From the NCBI RefSeq assembly GCF_018873765.1, contig NC_057918.1, positions 10,052,862 through 10,116,861 on the forward strand: 64,000 nucleotides of DNA, in the 5' to 3' direction. This document shows positions 21,600 through 34,900 of the stretch, in pieces (within the stretch, counting starts at the first letter, position 1; every line of letters begins with the position of its first letter). Source of the stretch: Telopea speciosissima. Its lineage: Eukaryota > Streptophyta > Magnoliopsida > Proteales > Proteaceae. The notes under the pieces were generated by a model, which made no database searches, was not told where the DNA came from, and was given only the letters and a program-made list of their open reading frames with translations. Position numbers and translations under genes: made by a program.

Positions 21600-22947
21600 T
21601 ACCTCTTTCCCAGAGGAGCTTTTCCATATTGTACAGCAATTTTTGCTAGAAATGTCCTAATAACCCCCCCCCCCTCTCACAGGGGTATTTAAAACCCCCA
21701 AAAATAATTACTGGGAAAAGCTACATGAGGATACCCTAAGCCCTTTATGAATCTGATCCAAGTTCTCAAAGAAGCTCAGGAAGAAACAGAGTGGAAATAA
21801 AGGAAGAAGCACCAGAGGAATCTCAACTAAAGAGGAGCAGTAAGCAACTAGATCAAAGATGCAGACAAACCGATATGTGCAGCCACAACCAAGTTCAATT
21901 GTAGTACATAAAACAAATAATCAGGTATTGCCTTCAGATTCCTAGTAAAAGAAATGTCCCACATATAATAGATAAAGAAATTTAATTGAAATTACCCTTG
22001 AAAATTTACACTTACAGGCTACGGTGCTGCCCTCACATTCCTGAATGACATTGGTCCATCACTTGCAATTTTGTGGAATGACAATTGCTGCTGCTTTCAC
22101 TAGAGAATGCAAGAATGCATATGCCCTGTCATTCACAACATCACCAATTCCCAAAGCTCGTACAGGAGTGTAGAATTATTTTACAAATGATTCATATGAT
22201 ACACTAAGCAAAACCGTTCTTCATAGTGGAGCCAAGTGATTTCCAAATCCACCAAGCGGTCGGTCAGATAATGGGAAAGTAAAGCATAATCAGTTACAAC
22301 TACAGACCAAATCAGTAAGAAACTACATATCAACCAGAAGTAGAGAACCAAAACTGAAATGTTTGCTTCCTTGAGAATCTAAGACTCGAAACTACAACAA
22401 ATGAAACATCATGCTACCTCACAAGGGAGGATGGAACCAACACAACAAGAACAAGTTTTTAGATAGTATCATTTGGTCAGCAGATCATCAACTCGAGAAC
22501 TAATGCAAATTAATGGTACAATCCTGCAAGAATGAAATTTTAAAGGGCTCAAACTTGAAGCCAACAAATTTCTTTTGTTACCATATCAGCTTCATGGGTA
22601 TTGTACATTGATCAGAAAAAGAGAAGACCAGCAAGGGACTCCATATAAATTCCCAGCTCATAGCATAAATTGCTTCGGAGGTAAAGTATTCAGATGACTA
22701 TCATATCTACACATTTCTCTGCATCATTTTGTGCTCCCTGCTGGAAATCACTGAATAAATTACACTGGAATGGCTGCTCACACAATGCCGTGGGAGAACT
22801 CTATAACCCCTTTCAATGAACTAATATTAAAATTTAGGAATGGCCCATCAAACACCCAGCTTGACTGAGAAAGGAGTGTACAAAACCCACTATCCCACGG
22901 CAGACAGCACAGAGCCCAAAGGAGGGCGGACTCTTCAGAGAGGATGC
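21600..22947. other. Region 3' of the DDR4-like gene
   Basis: No coding sequence was recognised. Part of it is presumably the 3' untranslated region of the minus-strand gene ending at 22948; its end could not be placed. Confidence 0.45.
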
Positions 22948-25900
22948 CTAGAAATTGTCCATGTTTTCATCTTTCATTAGTGTGCCGGGGCCATCATCAA
23001 AACCAGAACCTGGCGCAAGCTCATTTAGGTCAAGAAATCGCCTTTTTGGTACATCACTACATTTTTCCTCACCCGGGCTATTTGTTTTCTCAGGTGGCTG
23101 GCTTTGCTCATTTTCTACCTTCTCATGGTACTCTTGAACTGGTTCATCAACTTTTATTTCCTCATCATCCTCGTCACCCTGAGAATCCTGACTTTCCCTG
23201 GAGTACTCCATATCATTGCTTGCATCTGATTGCCCTTCTGATGTATTTGGTTTCTCACGTTTCACAGAGTCTGCTTCTGATTCAGACAGCTCATATTGTC
23301 GATAGTTTATTTGGTTTCGAGTGGCCCTCTTGCTTCGTCTTAAACCTGACTGAAGCTCATCAACTGACCGTAATTTGGCTCCTCTCCTGCTTCGACTGGG
23401 GAATTTTTCAGATCTATGATGCTCATCTGTATCATCACTAATGCTCAAAGAGTCCTCTTCCTCTTCTTCCTCATCTTCGGCATTTTCATCCCAGTGGTAC
23501 TCCTCATCCCCCTCCGAGCTGCTGGATACCTTCTTCCTCTGTTTTCGGCTCCTCAGATACTCCTCATCATATACTGCTTCTCCAACTATATCATCATCAC
23601 TATCGAAATCTGCATCATTATCTGACACAGCTTCAACGAACTCTTTCTCTGAGTACCTCTGGGGCCTCTGCCTTCGCCGGTTGCTACATAGGTACTCATA
23701 CATTAGACAGATTATCTACCATGATCAAGAAATTTCAAAATGTGAGGAGAAAGGGAGATGAAATACCTACGATCCAGCGGTCCAGATTTATGATGCTCTT
23801 CATCAGTTTCTTCACTATCAGTTGACTTTGGTGAGAGCTCATCATAGGACACATGCTGAGAGGCATGCAATGAACCATTCCATCTGCCATTAGTAGAAGG
23901 CTCAGATTTCATCCCAACTTCTCTTTTGACAACATGTTCTGGGGAAGGTTGTTTTCGTCTAATAATGCAGTAGAGCACCATAAACGTCAGGATATTGGAA
24001 AATCATAGTAAGGTAAAAGAAATTTATTTCTTCACAAGGAATAAAATTTTAAAGCAAAGGAAAAGAAACATGTCTATGGTTCTAAGTGCAGAAACCCATA
24101 CTTCGTTATTTTAATGGCCTCATTGATAGACCGATCAAAAGCATCTGCAAAATGTTCAAATTAACCATCATTTAGCTAAAAAAAATGTAGCCTCATACTA
24201 TCAATTTACTAGGAATCTTGAAAGGAACCAATGAGCATCTGCAGTCATTTACTTTCTCTGCTTTTGGTTGAGATGGTTTATTATTTGCTCTTACCAAATG
24301 TATAAGTAACAGGTTTTCTGTCACGGAGAGACCGTCCTGCTGCCAGGCCATCCGTATTCAAAAAGCTGTCAAGAAGGAGTGCTTGCCGATGTTGCTTTTT
24401 CAGCAACCTCTCTTTCCTCTGTAGCCCAAAAAAAAAAAAAAAAAAAAAAAAGGGATAAGGGGAAGTAATAAACCATAACTAATCATTAGAGAAAAAGCGT
24501 TCATCCACAACAAAAACAAAAGGTCAAGAACAACTGCCTCTTCAAGAGAAAACAAAGAACAAAGTGCGGATCTATGACAGTACAGAGCACGCCATGTCAA
24601 AATTGAACGTCAGTTAAGTATATATCATTTGCGAGAAGAAATAATGAATACCTTGTGGATCTTCTCTATCTCTGGAAGCATGTCTAACTTTAACTTCTTT
24701 CCTACTGCAGCCTCTGTTCTATTTTTACTTGAGAAAAGTTTCTCCTGTAAGGAAGTGAAAAAAGTTTAATAAAGGAAAGGTGAAAGATGTAAAGGAGCAA
24801 AGGAAAAGGAACCTCATTCATTGCTTTGTCCTGCCAGCAAATATGGAGAACTATGCAAAGCTTAAAGACGTCTATGTTTATGCATAAATTGAAGCTTTCG
24901 ACCGGTTAGGGGGGGGGGGGGGGGACCACCTACATACAAATGCACATTATGAACAAGTATATGTGATGAGATCAAATCATTCGATCAGTTGTGGCGGGCT
25001 TTAAGATCAGAAGCTGTGATCAAACCCTGATAAGAGAGATGGTGGAAAACAGAAATAAGGAAAAAAGTTTCAGATCACATATGAGAAGGGAGAGAGACCA
25101 GATCGTAGCGAGAAAAAAAGAAAAGAGACAGATGGGGAAAAAATAGAGGGGAGAGAGAAGGGAGATATAGAGGAGATCACAATCTAATTCAAACAAAAAA
25201 AAAATCTCTATTCCATCATCAAAATTGTTTGTGGGGAGGGGTGGGGGGGTGGGGTGAAGCCTTACATACATTTATAAGAATCAAACTAACCTTCTCTAAC
25301 GGGCCTTGGTGCAATGGTAAGGTTGCTCCATTGTAACCAAGTGGTCACGGGTTTGAGTCTGGAAAGGAGCCTCTCTGTGAAAGCAAGGGGTAAGGCTGCA
25401 TACATTATGACCCTCCCTAGACCCCGTGATGCGGATCCGGGGTTCGAAAACCTGAATCGGATCGCTTGTGGGCCCTCTCAAATAATGCACAGCTCAAATA
25501 ATCAAGTGGATGGCAAAATTGAAAATAATGGGACCCAAGCTAATAAAGAAAACAATCTAAAGTTGAATAGTGTGTATGATGGGGAAAGAGCAAACTTGGA
25601 AGTAAATTATAAGTATGGAACATGAGGGGACAAAAAGTAAAAGAATGGTAATTATGGAAAGTGGGGGAGAAGTTAATGATGACTAAAAAGTAAACAACTC
25701 CAAAGTAACCTAAACTATCGTGAGAAAAGGAAAGGCAATTCGTCTTCAACCTTGGGAACCCTCCTGGCGGAAAACCTAGAATTAATTTCTAGAGAAGAAA
25801 TCACTTGATTCATCTCCTACGGATTCGAACCTTCAGGATAAGGCTTCTGACCCACAGCCCTATGGATTCCGGCAAGAAATCAATTGATTCAACAGCTTGA

Positions 25901-28900
25901 AGACTAATAGAACTTTTCTGAAACAGGAACCAGCAGGAGTTGCAGGTTCAGATATGGATCCAGATGGATATCTCGCAGCAGGGATGAAACTAAGGGAAGG
26001 AAACCTAAGGTTCAGGTCACCTATGGTGCAGATCTTATGCGCAAAATAGGAGAGAGAAAGAATAAGATATGAATGAGAACAGCCACCAAATTGAGAGTGA
26101 TTATTCAATTGCCAGAACAGGGTAGGAAGGAATATTAGAAGAGGATAATAAGAGAGAGAGAGAGAGAGAGAGAAGGTCGCACAACCCTGCTAAGCCATTG
26201 TACCTCACTGGTAACAAGAAACAAAATTCAAAATCTGATCCTTCGTTGATTACAAGCTAGTATTTAAAGAAAATAAAACTCCTAATTGTAATCTAAAACT
26301 GAAATAAATTCACAATGCAATTCTATCACTAACTAAATCCCGATGTAATTCTATCACTAATTAATCTATTAAAATTAAAATAGACTATTACAAGATAAAT
26401 CCCAACTAATAAAAACCCTAATAAATAAATAACCTAAATATCCTACTCAACCCAAAGACCCCAATTGAACCGGGTTCGTCTTGGTTTGGGTTCTCAAACA
26501 GGTTCGGCCTGGCCCAGCCCATGGAACAGTTCCTGCATCACCCTGCAGTGGCGGGAGCCTCGTGGAGCCCTGAAAAACTAACCTTCTCTAAAAAGGAAAT
26601 AAATAAAAGAAGGAAAGACAAACTAGGAATATCCAATTGTATGAGCTGTTAGGAGAATCTTTGATTCACTTGAACTTCTTAAAAACAAGGCTAAACTATT
26701 AAGGAAACTGCTCTATACACAAGCTAAGTTTGGGGTGTCCATGAAACAATTAAAATACTGAAAATAAGAACAGTTATTAAAAGGAAACAAAACTGGACGT
26801 AACCCAGCCTTAAAAAAACTTAATAATAATAATAAAATAACAGGAAATAAAGTCCTAACACTAGCCCACGAATGAGATGACGCTACTAATAATCTCTCTA
26901 ACTATTGCAACCCCACAAACAAGTCAAAAACTAATCTACTTCTAATTTAAAACTATCCTATAGTCTAGGCCCATGGTACTATAATGTTGCTAATTAACAA
27001 ATACAAATCCAAGACGTTGACTTTGGTATCAAACCACGTCAAACACAACCTGATTTTGCCCCTGCATTATTCCTCCCTCGTTTGAAAAGACACCCTCAAT
27101 TATTGTATAAAGAGAGGATCTTCAATGGAGGATTAGCATCGTCAAACACTTCCTTTAACTTGATGGCGATCCAATGCTTCTCATAAAAATCAGAAACAGT
27201 CTGCTTCTGAACGTCCAGGATTTGCTTGGATGGCTCCATTAGTGTGGCCAGAATCTACAAAATTGTCATTGGACTTATATATTTGTCATATTATTACTTT
27301 GGTGGGCCCTCGATAGCATCAATTTGGGATTTTCCATTGGGCTTATATATTTGCTGTCCATGGAATGTTGATTGTTATTGCTATTTTGCTCGGATTTGTT
27401 TACATATGGCATACCTGGTATTTTCTTGGCTATCGTGAGGGGGAGATTGAGAATATTTTATTGTGGAGATTATTTGTCGCTGCTCTTGATTATGGGATTT
27501 ATTGTGATGCTCATCCTTCGCGATGCTAATTATTGTTGCCATATGAAGGTGGGATATTTTTGTATTGCATCCTCTGCATTATTTGTCCACATTTAATGCT
27601 ACACGTGAGGGGGAGATTGGAGATTCTTATCTGCTCAAGTCATCGGTTGGAGATTATTATTATTTATTTGGATGTATCTTCAACAACATTTTTTATCTAT
27701 GAAGATGGTATTCAGCAATAATGCATAGTTATTTGGTCTACAACAACCTGATGTTGCCTGGTTCACATCAACCTAATGTTGTATGGTCCCAACAACCTGA
27801 TGCTACTACTTGGTTTGCAGTAACCTATATTGCCTATTTATCAGTGAAATTTTTTATTTGAGATCTCTCTTTGGGGCTTAAGGATAGAGTTTGATCTTTA
27901 TTAATCAGATCTATAATTATGTGATCTTTCTTAATCGCACCATTGTTACCAATGTTGATTGGAGTGCCTTCCTTGAGAAGGGCTTATGTGTAGCTATTGA
28001 AGCTACACTTTTACCTGTCTTTGTTTGAGCAAGTTACTACTACTTGCCTTCATTGGGAGGAGTTTATGATGTAACTGTTGGATGCTGCACTTTTATCTTT
28101 ATTTGGGAAGATTACTACATACTACCTGCTGCTTACAAAGTAGCTGTTGGATGCTGCATTTTTATCTTTCGTTGGGAAGATTACTACTTACTACCTGCCT
28201 TCCTTGAGAAGAGCCTTTAATATTGTTGTTGCTGCCAAGGATTAAAGTTTCAGTATAGTTTATCGTATCAGTGGGGTGATTTTAAGAGACATTGTATCGT
28301 ATCGTATAGGAGGTACGCAAAAGATACGCATGAAAATGGTTAAAATATGCATGAAAATGCCCTTTTGGAGCCAAAAATAGTATAAATAAGCAAAAATATA
28401 ACATGTATCATGCATAAACACTAAAATGGAGAACAACGTATAATAAGACAAGTGCATTCAATTGAAATTTTTATAAAGAATGGGGTTTCTTACATGTTGT
28501 AATAGTCTATTGTATAATGAGACAAGTTCTCTTACTGATTTAACCAAAAAAAAAAAATCAAGTTCTTTGAAAACCTACCTTTTCTGAGAACTTCTCCTTC
28601 AATCTCTAATTTTAGCCACTTGAATGATCGAAAGAAAGGTTTGTCGATTGAATCCGATTCGGTTTTTTATGCTTCAATGTAAACCCCAAATAAAAAAAGT
28701 AGAAAAAAAAGAGGTTGAGAACAAGGAATGAGACTCTCAAGTGGTCATTTCCATCTTCAAAACTCGTTTCTAAGTTCTGGAATGTGAACACGAGCTTTTA
28801 ATGTCCTATATCACATGTATCACAATGTATCGCACCATATTGGCCAATACGTTAGCGATACGTACCAATACTTCAATTTTTTTTCAACCCCTTAACTTGA

Positions 28901-31900
28901 AGTATCGATGAGTATCGGTTACTCGGTAAGTATCAGTAGTATCGTATCGTATCACACGTATCAGCCGATACAGTGCGATACTTATCGATAAATGATATTT
29001 TTCAAACAAAAAAAAAAAAGATATATATCTCATTGTATTGTATCAATACCCTGCAAGACCGATACGAATTGGCCGATACGATACGATACAGTGCAATACT
29101 TTAAACCATGGTTGCTGCTATGATGTTGCTATGATGTTGGGATTGCGATTACTGTTCACTACTGCTTATTTTGCTCGTTGCTGATTGGATTTTTTCCGAC
29201 ACGAAGATTATTATCTACTGAAGTTGTTGATGATTGATGTGCTTAAGTTGATATTGCTAATTGAATGAAGTTCCCTCCGTGCTCATTGGCATCTACAACT
29301 ATTATTGAACAACTACAATTGAAGACTGGTGCTGCTTTTAATGTCTATTGTAGTTGTTCCAAGCTGGAGCCTTTGATTTGTATACTCCAGCTTGAGGGGG
29401 AGTGTTAAAGATACGTACCGTGGGACTTATGCTTGGCTAAGTAATTTAGATTAGGCTCTTATTGTTTCCTATTCCTATTGTAATTAGTTTCAGATTCCAA
29501 TTGAAATTAGACTCTAGGGTTGGCTAGGTAATAGTCTTATTCCTATTGTGACTCCGTCTTTGGCTTTAATATAAATATATACTGCTGGTACGACAGAACA
29601 CATCGTCTCTATCGTCCAGCTTCTCTTGTTACCCCTCAATTTCTTTCTCTCTTCACTCCTCTATTCTAGTTACAGGTTACAGATTCTGGGTTTGTCACAC
29701 TGATCTCCTTCACTTACGAACAATGCCAAGTGGTGTCTCTCTAATTGGAATCTGTTCTTGAGACTCCACATCAAGGCTTGAAGTATCGGTATCGGGTATC
29801 ATATCGGTCAGGTGATTTTAAGAGACGTATCGTATCGGAGATATGTATTGAACAATACAGATACACATAGAAATGGTCAAGATACACATGGAAATACACT
29901 TTTAGAACAAAAAACAATATAAATAAGCAATACATAACAAGTGCCATGCATAAACACGAAAATTGTGAATAATGTATAACCAAACAAGTGCATTAAATTG
30001 AAATTGTTATAAAAGATGAGGTTTCTTACATGTTGTAATCGTCTATACTATGAAGAGTATTGGATGATGTAGTAGTACTCCTTGATTCGTTTTTTAGTTT
30101 AAAAGTGTGAAAAACCATGATTAAATGCAAGATTTTAGACTCTTGGTTGAGAGTTTTTCTTCATTTTTTCGTTAGATTAGAAGTTATATCGAGTCTGTGA
30201 GTGAAAATGGCTTTTTATGGAATGTATCGATGGTATCGGTATGTATCGATAATGTATCGGTATGTATCGAGTCGTATCGGCCAATATGTATCGATACGTA
30301 TTAAACCACCCAGTCCCACAGAACCCTTTACTGGACGTATCGATGGTATAAATACAATTCGAGACAGTCCATTTTTTTTTTAAAAAAAAAAAAAAAAAGA
30401 AGACGTATCGGTATGTATCGTATCGGCATCGACTGATACCAATACATATCAGTCGATACTTTAAACCATATTCCACATCTTCAATCATACCATCAATCAA
30501 TTCCTCTTGTGGCTGCACTATTGGTGTCACCTCAATCGGCTTTAAAGAGATGTCACACTACAACCCTTTCAAGACAGCAGTGTGTAGTAGATGAAAGGGC
30601 TTTAAGCCTTTAATGTACATCAGTTCCCTTCATGATAAGGCCAGTGACCAGCATTCCGTTCTTCCATCCATGATTGACCAACTATGATGACATGTTAGGA
30701 AGAAGGAAAAACATGAAATCTAGCACCATAAAGTAGGAAGAAACTGAAAATTCAATGAAAACATCACCTTCAGATTCAAATCATTCAATGATCTCATCTG
30801 CCTTAGACAACACCTCCACCACGGATTGCGAAACAAATTTCTCACTTTGCCCTTCATCAATTAATAAAATAACAGTTCTTCTATTGGGCAAGCGAACTCT
30901 AGTCTTGAAAACATCGGTATCTGTTAAGGATAAGGATTACCTGTCTAAGATTCAATGTATGTAGAGGCTAAGGATGCTAACCGTATTGTGACTCAAACCT
31001 AACTAAGCATACCATTTAATCCGTATCCAATCTATAAATAATAAAGGGCCTCTGTCACTATTGACAAGCCAAATCGCTCTCTATTTTTTCTCTTCTCAAC
31101 TTGGTATCAGAGCCTAATCCTCTTTTGGGTAATTTTTTCTTTTTTACCAAAGGTTCTCGTTCAACCGCCACCCCCACAAAGGATTCAACTTCTTCCCTTG
31201 GTTTAGCATGGTCGACTAAACATATGTTAATGCATGTCGCACCACCGACCCTACCGCCATCATGGTGCCTATGCACAGCGCTCCAGAGATACCACCACAA
31301 TACCAACGGCCTCTCTAGCCCTCGTCTAGGGCCCTATGGCCCGATAGACCACCGTAGGCTCCTGTCTGGCCCACTGCCAGCACCGCTTACCCTTATCGTT
31401 GCCTGACAGCCCTATGCCTGGCTCGTCGATCCTCCGAGGGGCTCCCGCCTGCCATCGCAGCCTCTTGTCGACGCCTCCCAAGCCCTCCACCTACCGCTTC
31501 TTTCACCCGTCAACGTTCCCCAGGCCCTCCGCCTGGTCTGTTGACCCTCCCAAGGGCTCCGGCATGGTCTGTCGGCCTTCCCAAGGGCTCCTGCATGGTC
31601 TGTCGGCCCTCCCAGGGGCTCCCGCTTGCCATCACTGCCTCTCGTTAGCGCCTCCCAGGCCCTCCGCCTACCTTGTAAGCTCTCCCAAAGGCTCCGCTTG
31701 CCACTGCTTTTGCCCTCCGACGCTCCTCAGGCCCTCACCACCTAGTCTGTCGGCCCTCCCAAGGGCTCTACCTGGTCTATCAGCCCTCCCACCTGGTCTA
31801 TCAGCCCTCCCAGGTGCTCCTGCTTGGTCTGTTGGCCCTCCCAAGGGCTCCCGCCTCCTCCGATTGGCCCTCTCAGGGCCTCCCGCCTGCTATCGCTGCC

Positions 31901-34900
31901 ACCGTTGGCCTCTCCATGCCCTACCTGGTCGGCCCCGTCTCTTAAGCCCTTCATCTAGTCTCTGCCCCTGCTATTGCTCTCCATGCTAGCTACCAACTTC
32001 ATGGTTCGCACCTTCTAACACTGTTGATGTGCTCTTACTGTTCCTTGTGAGGTACTTCTGCTACAACTTCTTGTGTTTATTTTCCCAGCTCTATGATGAA
32101 AGCTATAGTACTTCCCTTGGCCTCGAATCACCTTGGTGCTCCGCATCATCACCACTCTCTCCAACCGGGACCCACTAAGTTGAACGGACTTAACTATCTT
32201 GCATGGTCACACGCCTGTCTCCTTACCATCCGTGGTTAACATTTTTTGGGGTACCTCACTAGTGACACCCCCATGCCTATTGAGGCTTCTACCAAGGGAA
32301 ATTGGTTGGTTAATGATGAATTGATTATGTACTTTCTATTGAATTCTACGGAACCGTCTATTAGTCAAAGTTTTGTTCTGTTGAATTCTGTGAAAGATTT
32401 ATGGGATGCTGTTAAGCACACATATGGGCAGACTACCAATTATGCTCAGATTAATGAGCTTCGCTGTCAGGTTCATGAAACTACTCAGAAGCAGCTATCT
32501 GTTTCTGCCTATTACTCTGCCCTTCACATTTTATAGCAGCAGTTGGACTTTTATCACCCTGTTCCCATGGTTTGCACCTCTGATGCTGACACATTCAAGG
32601 AGCGTGAAATGGAACAGGTTTATAATTTCCTTACTAGTCTCAACCCAGAGCATGATCAGATTCGTGTCCAGGTGCTTAGCAGAGACACTTTTCCCACACT
32701 TCTCCATGCTTATAATATTGTTCAGCATGAAGACCGACATCGTTCAGTCATGATACCCCCTGCTGCCCCTCCTCATTTTGCCCTGGTGACTACCCCTCAG
32801 GCTTCTCTTGCTTCAAATTCTACTGGTTCTTCCACCAAACCCGGTTCATCTGCAAAGGACCCGGTTAAGTGCGATTATTGTGGGCGTCCTCGCCACACCA
32901 AAGAGACATATTGGAAGCCTTATGGTCACCTTAAAGGAGGTGGGCGTAGTGGGAAACAGAACTCTTCTCGGCCCCAAGCTCATCTCTTTGAGACCACAGA
33001 AGGGGATAGATGGAAAGAGGCGGCATGGTAGAAAGGTATCAGGAGTTGGACCCAGAGACAATGTTGCTGGCTAAGGAAGCAGCACTGAAAGGTTCAAGTT
33101 AATAGACCTTCAAGTGTGACGTAGCGAGAAGGAAATGGGCATGCCTTCAATACTTTTTGTGTCTAGAATTAAGAGACTAGGGTAAAGTTAGACAGTATAC
33201 TTTTCCTTATCTGGCTTGGGGGTTGAATTTTGGGATTTTTTTTTTTGGTTTCTGTTAGGTAGGGTGTGGTTTGAAGCCCCTTTTCTCTTCTTGGTTCCAT
33301 TGTTGTTTCTTTCCCTTTCCTTCTTTGAATAAATATATTTCTCCTTGCAGCAGATTAAAAAATAAATAAATATATTCATCAGGTAAATGTCCAGGAAAAC
33401 ATAGCCACTGGCTGCAAATCAGTGACAATCTATTATCTAGAAAATATACCATTACACTATTAGAACAGCAGCAGAAACAATGAACTTACAGAAACATCTT
33501 GGAATTCATCCAAGTTTGTCGCAACTGTTTCCCATTGGCAAGATATAGATGGGACAGTTGGAACCCCTTTTGTCTTCACTTTTTTCACATCAACTTTTCT
33601 AATCTCCCGGTACAACCGATGACCGGTTACAGGATCATCTTCATACCTATAAAGACACAGATGGTTTACAAATCTCATAATTCATGAGAATATACAAAAT
33701 GTGAAACCCTTGCACCGTTGCATTAAAAAATATATATTAACTAGGAAAACGCTACATCTGATTCCAAAAAGGTAATAACTATTTCCATGATACAACTTAA
33801 TGAAGCTCAACTGTACGATCTCATCAAGTTTCCAGGATAATTAGCTTACCAATATGAAACTCCATGTGAATCACCTCCAATACGTTCTTTACGAAATGCT
33901 GAAAGTTGAACTCCATGTTTAATAGAGTCATCAATGTAGCCCCGTATGTCTTCTTGCTGCAAAAAAAGGAAGACCAAATCAATTACTTCCATCTTTACAC
34001 ATCTAGGAATATTGAAATAAAGTGGACAAAAATTTCTAAAGATAAAATGGAGAAAGACATCTGAGAAGTAACTAACATCAATTACTAAAACAGATTTAAA
34101 TCCAAGAAAGGGAAACTGATGCCACGACAAATTCACCAGCATATTTCTTAGAATATAGAAGATTCGCAGCAGAAAAAGAACAGTGTCTCATCAAATCCTT
34201 TTTTTAATAGAACCAAGAAATTTATTGAGAAAGAACAGTAGAACACATACAACCTGGTGTTAGGATACAGATACTGATACAAGTACGTGAGGTCACTAAA
34301 ACACAATTACCAAAAAAAAAATTGCAGGGTACTGCTTCACATAAGTGAAACCTTTTTCATCAACCAGGAAGCACACCGATCCCTGCCTCCACTGGAATGA
34401 GATATTCCAGATATTGCCCCACAAGCCAAGTGCCATCACATGTTGAACCAGGAAGGAAGGGTTGCATAAATCCTTCTCTTGTGTTCATCCATTATATCCA
34501 ACCCCAAATCTGCTTCTAACTGAATCTATTGCAGCTGCAACAATGGGGCAGGGCCAACAATTAATTCTGAGAATACTTATTATGCTTGATGCCAGGAATA
34601 GCGGGACGGAGAAACTCCTTAACTCAATAGCTCAATAGTTGGTCTCACTTCGCTCGGTATACTCTGCCGTCATCCAGTTCCTTCCTTCAAGTCAGGAACT
34701 GACGGGCAGGAAAAACAACCAACTCCTGTCTTTCAAGCTTTTCACCAGTCAAATCTTCCTGCAGCGATGGCGTGTTAAGTGGTCCTAAACTGCCTAACCT
34801 ACTGGCCCTGAATATATCAGTAAAAATAATACCTTCATGATCCCTAACCACCCCAAAAGCATGCTGATTTTGGGATCCCTATGGAACCCAATCAGAGATG

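Noticed and set aside
22944-23441. 165-residue plus frame antisense to the last DDR4-like exon
   Set aside because: Shadow frame; the minus strand carries the conserved acidic C-terminal region.
25300-25375. Possible tRNA gene (box A and box B present)
   Set aside because: The sequence continues into ordered Au SINE parts and is flanked by a 17-bp target-site duplication, so it is a SINE head.
31399-31989. 196-residue Pro/Ser/Ala-rich plus frame
   Set aside because: It is a translation of imperfect GC-rich repeats in the copia leader, with no known domain and no start context.
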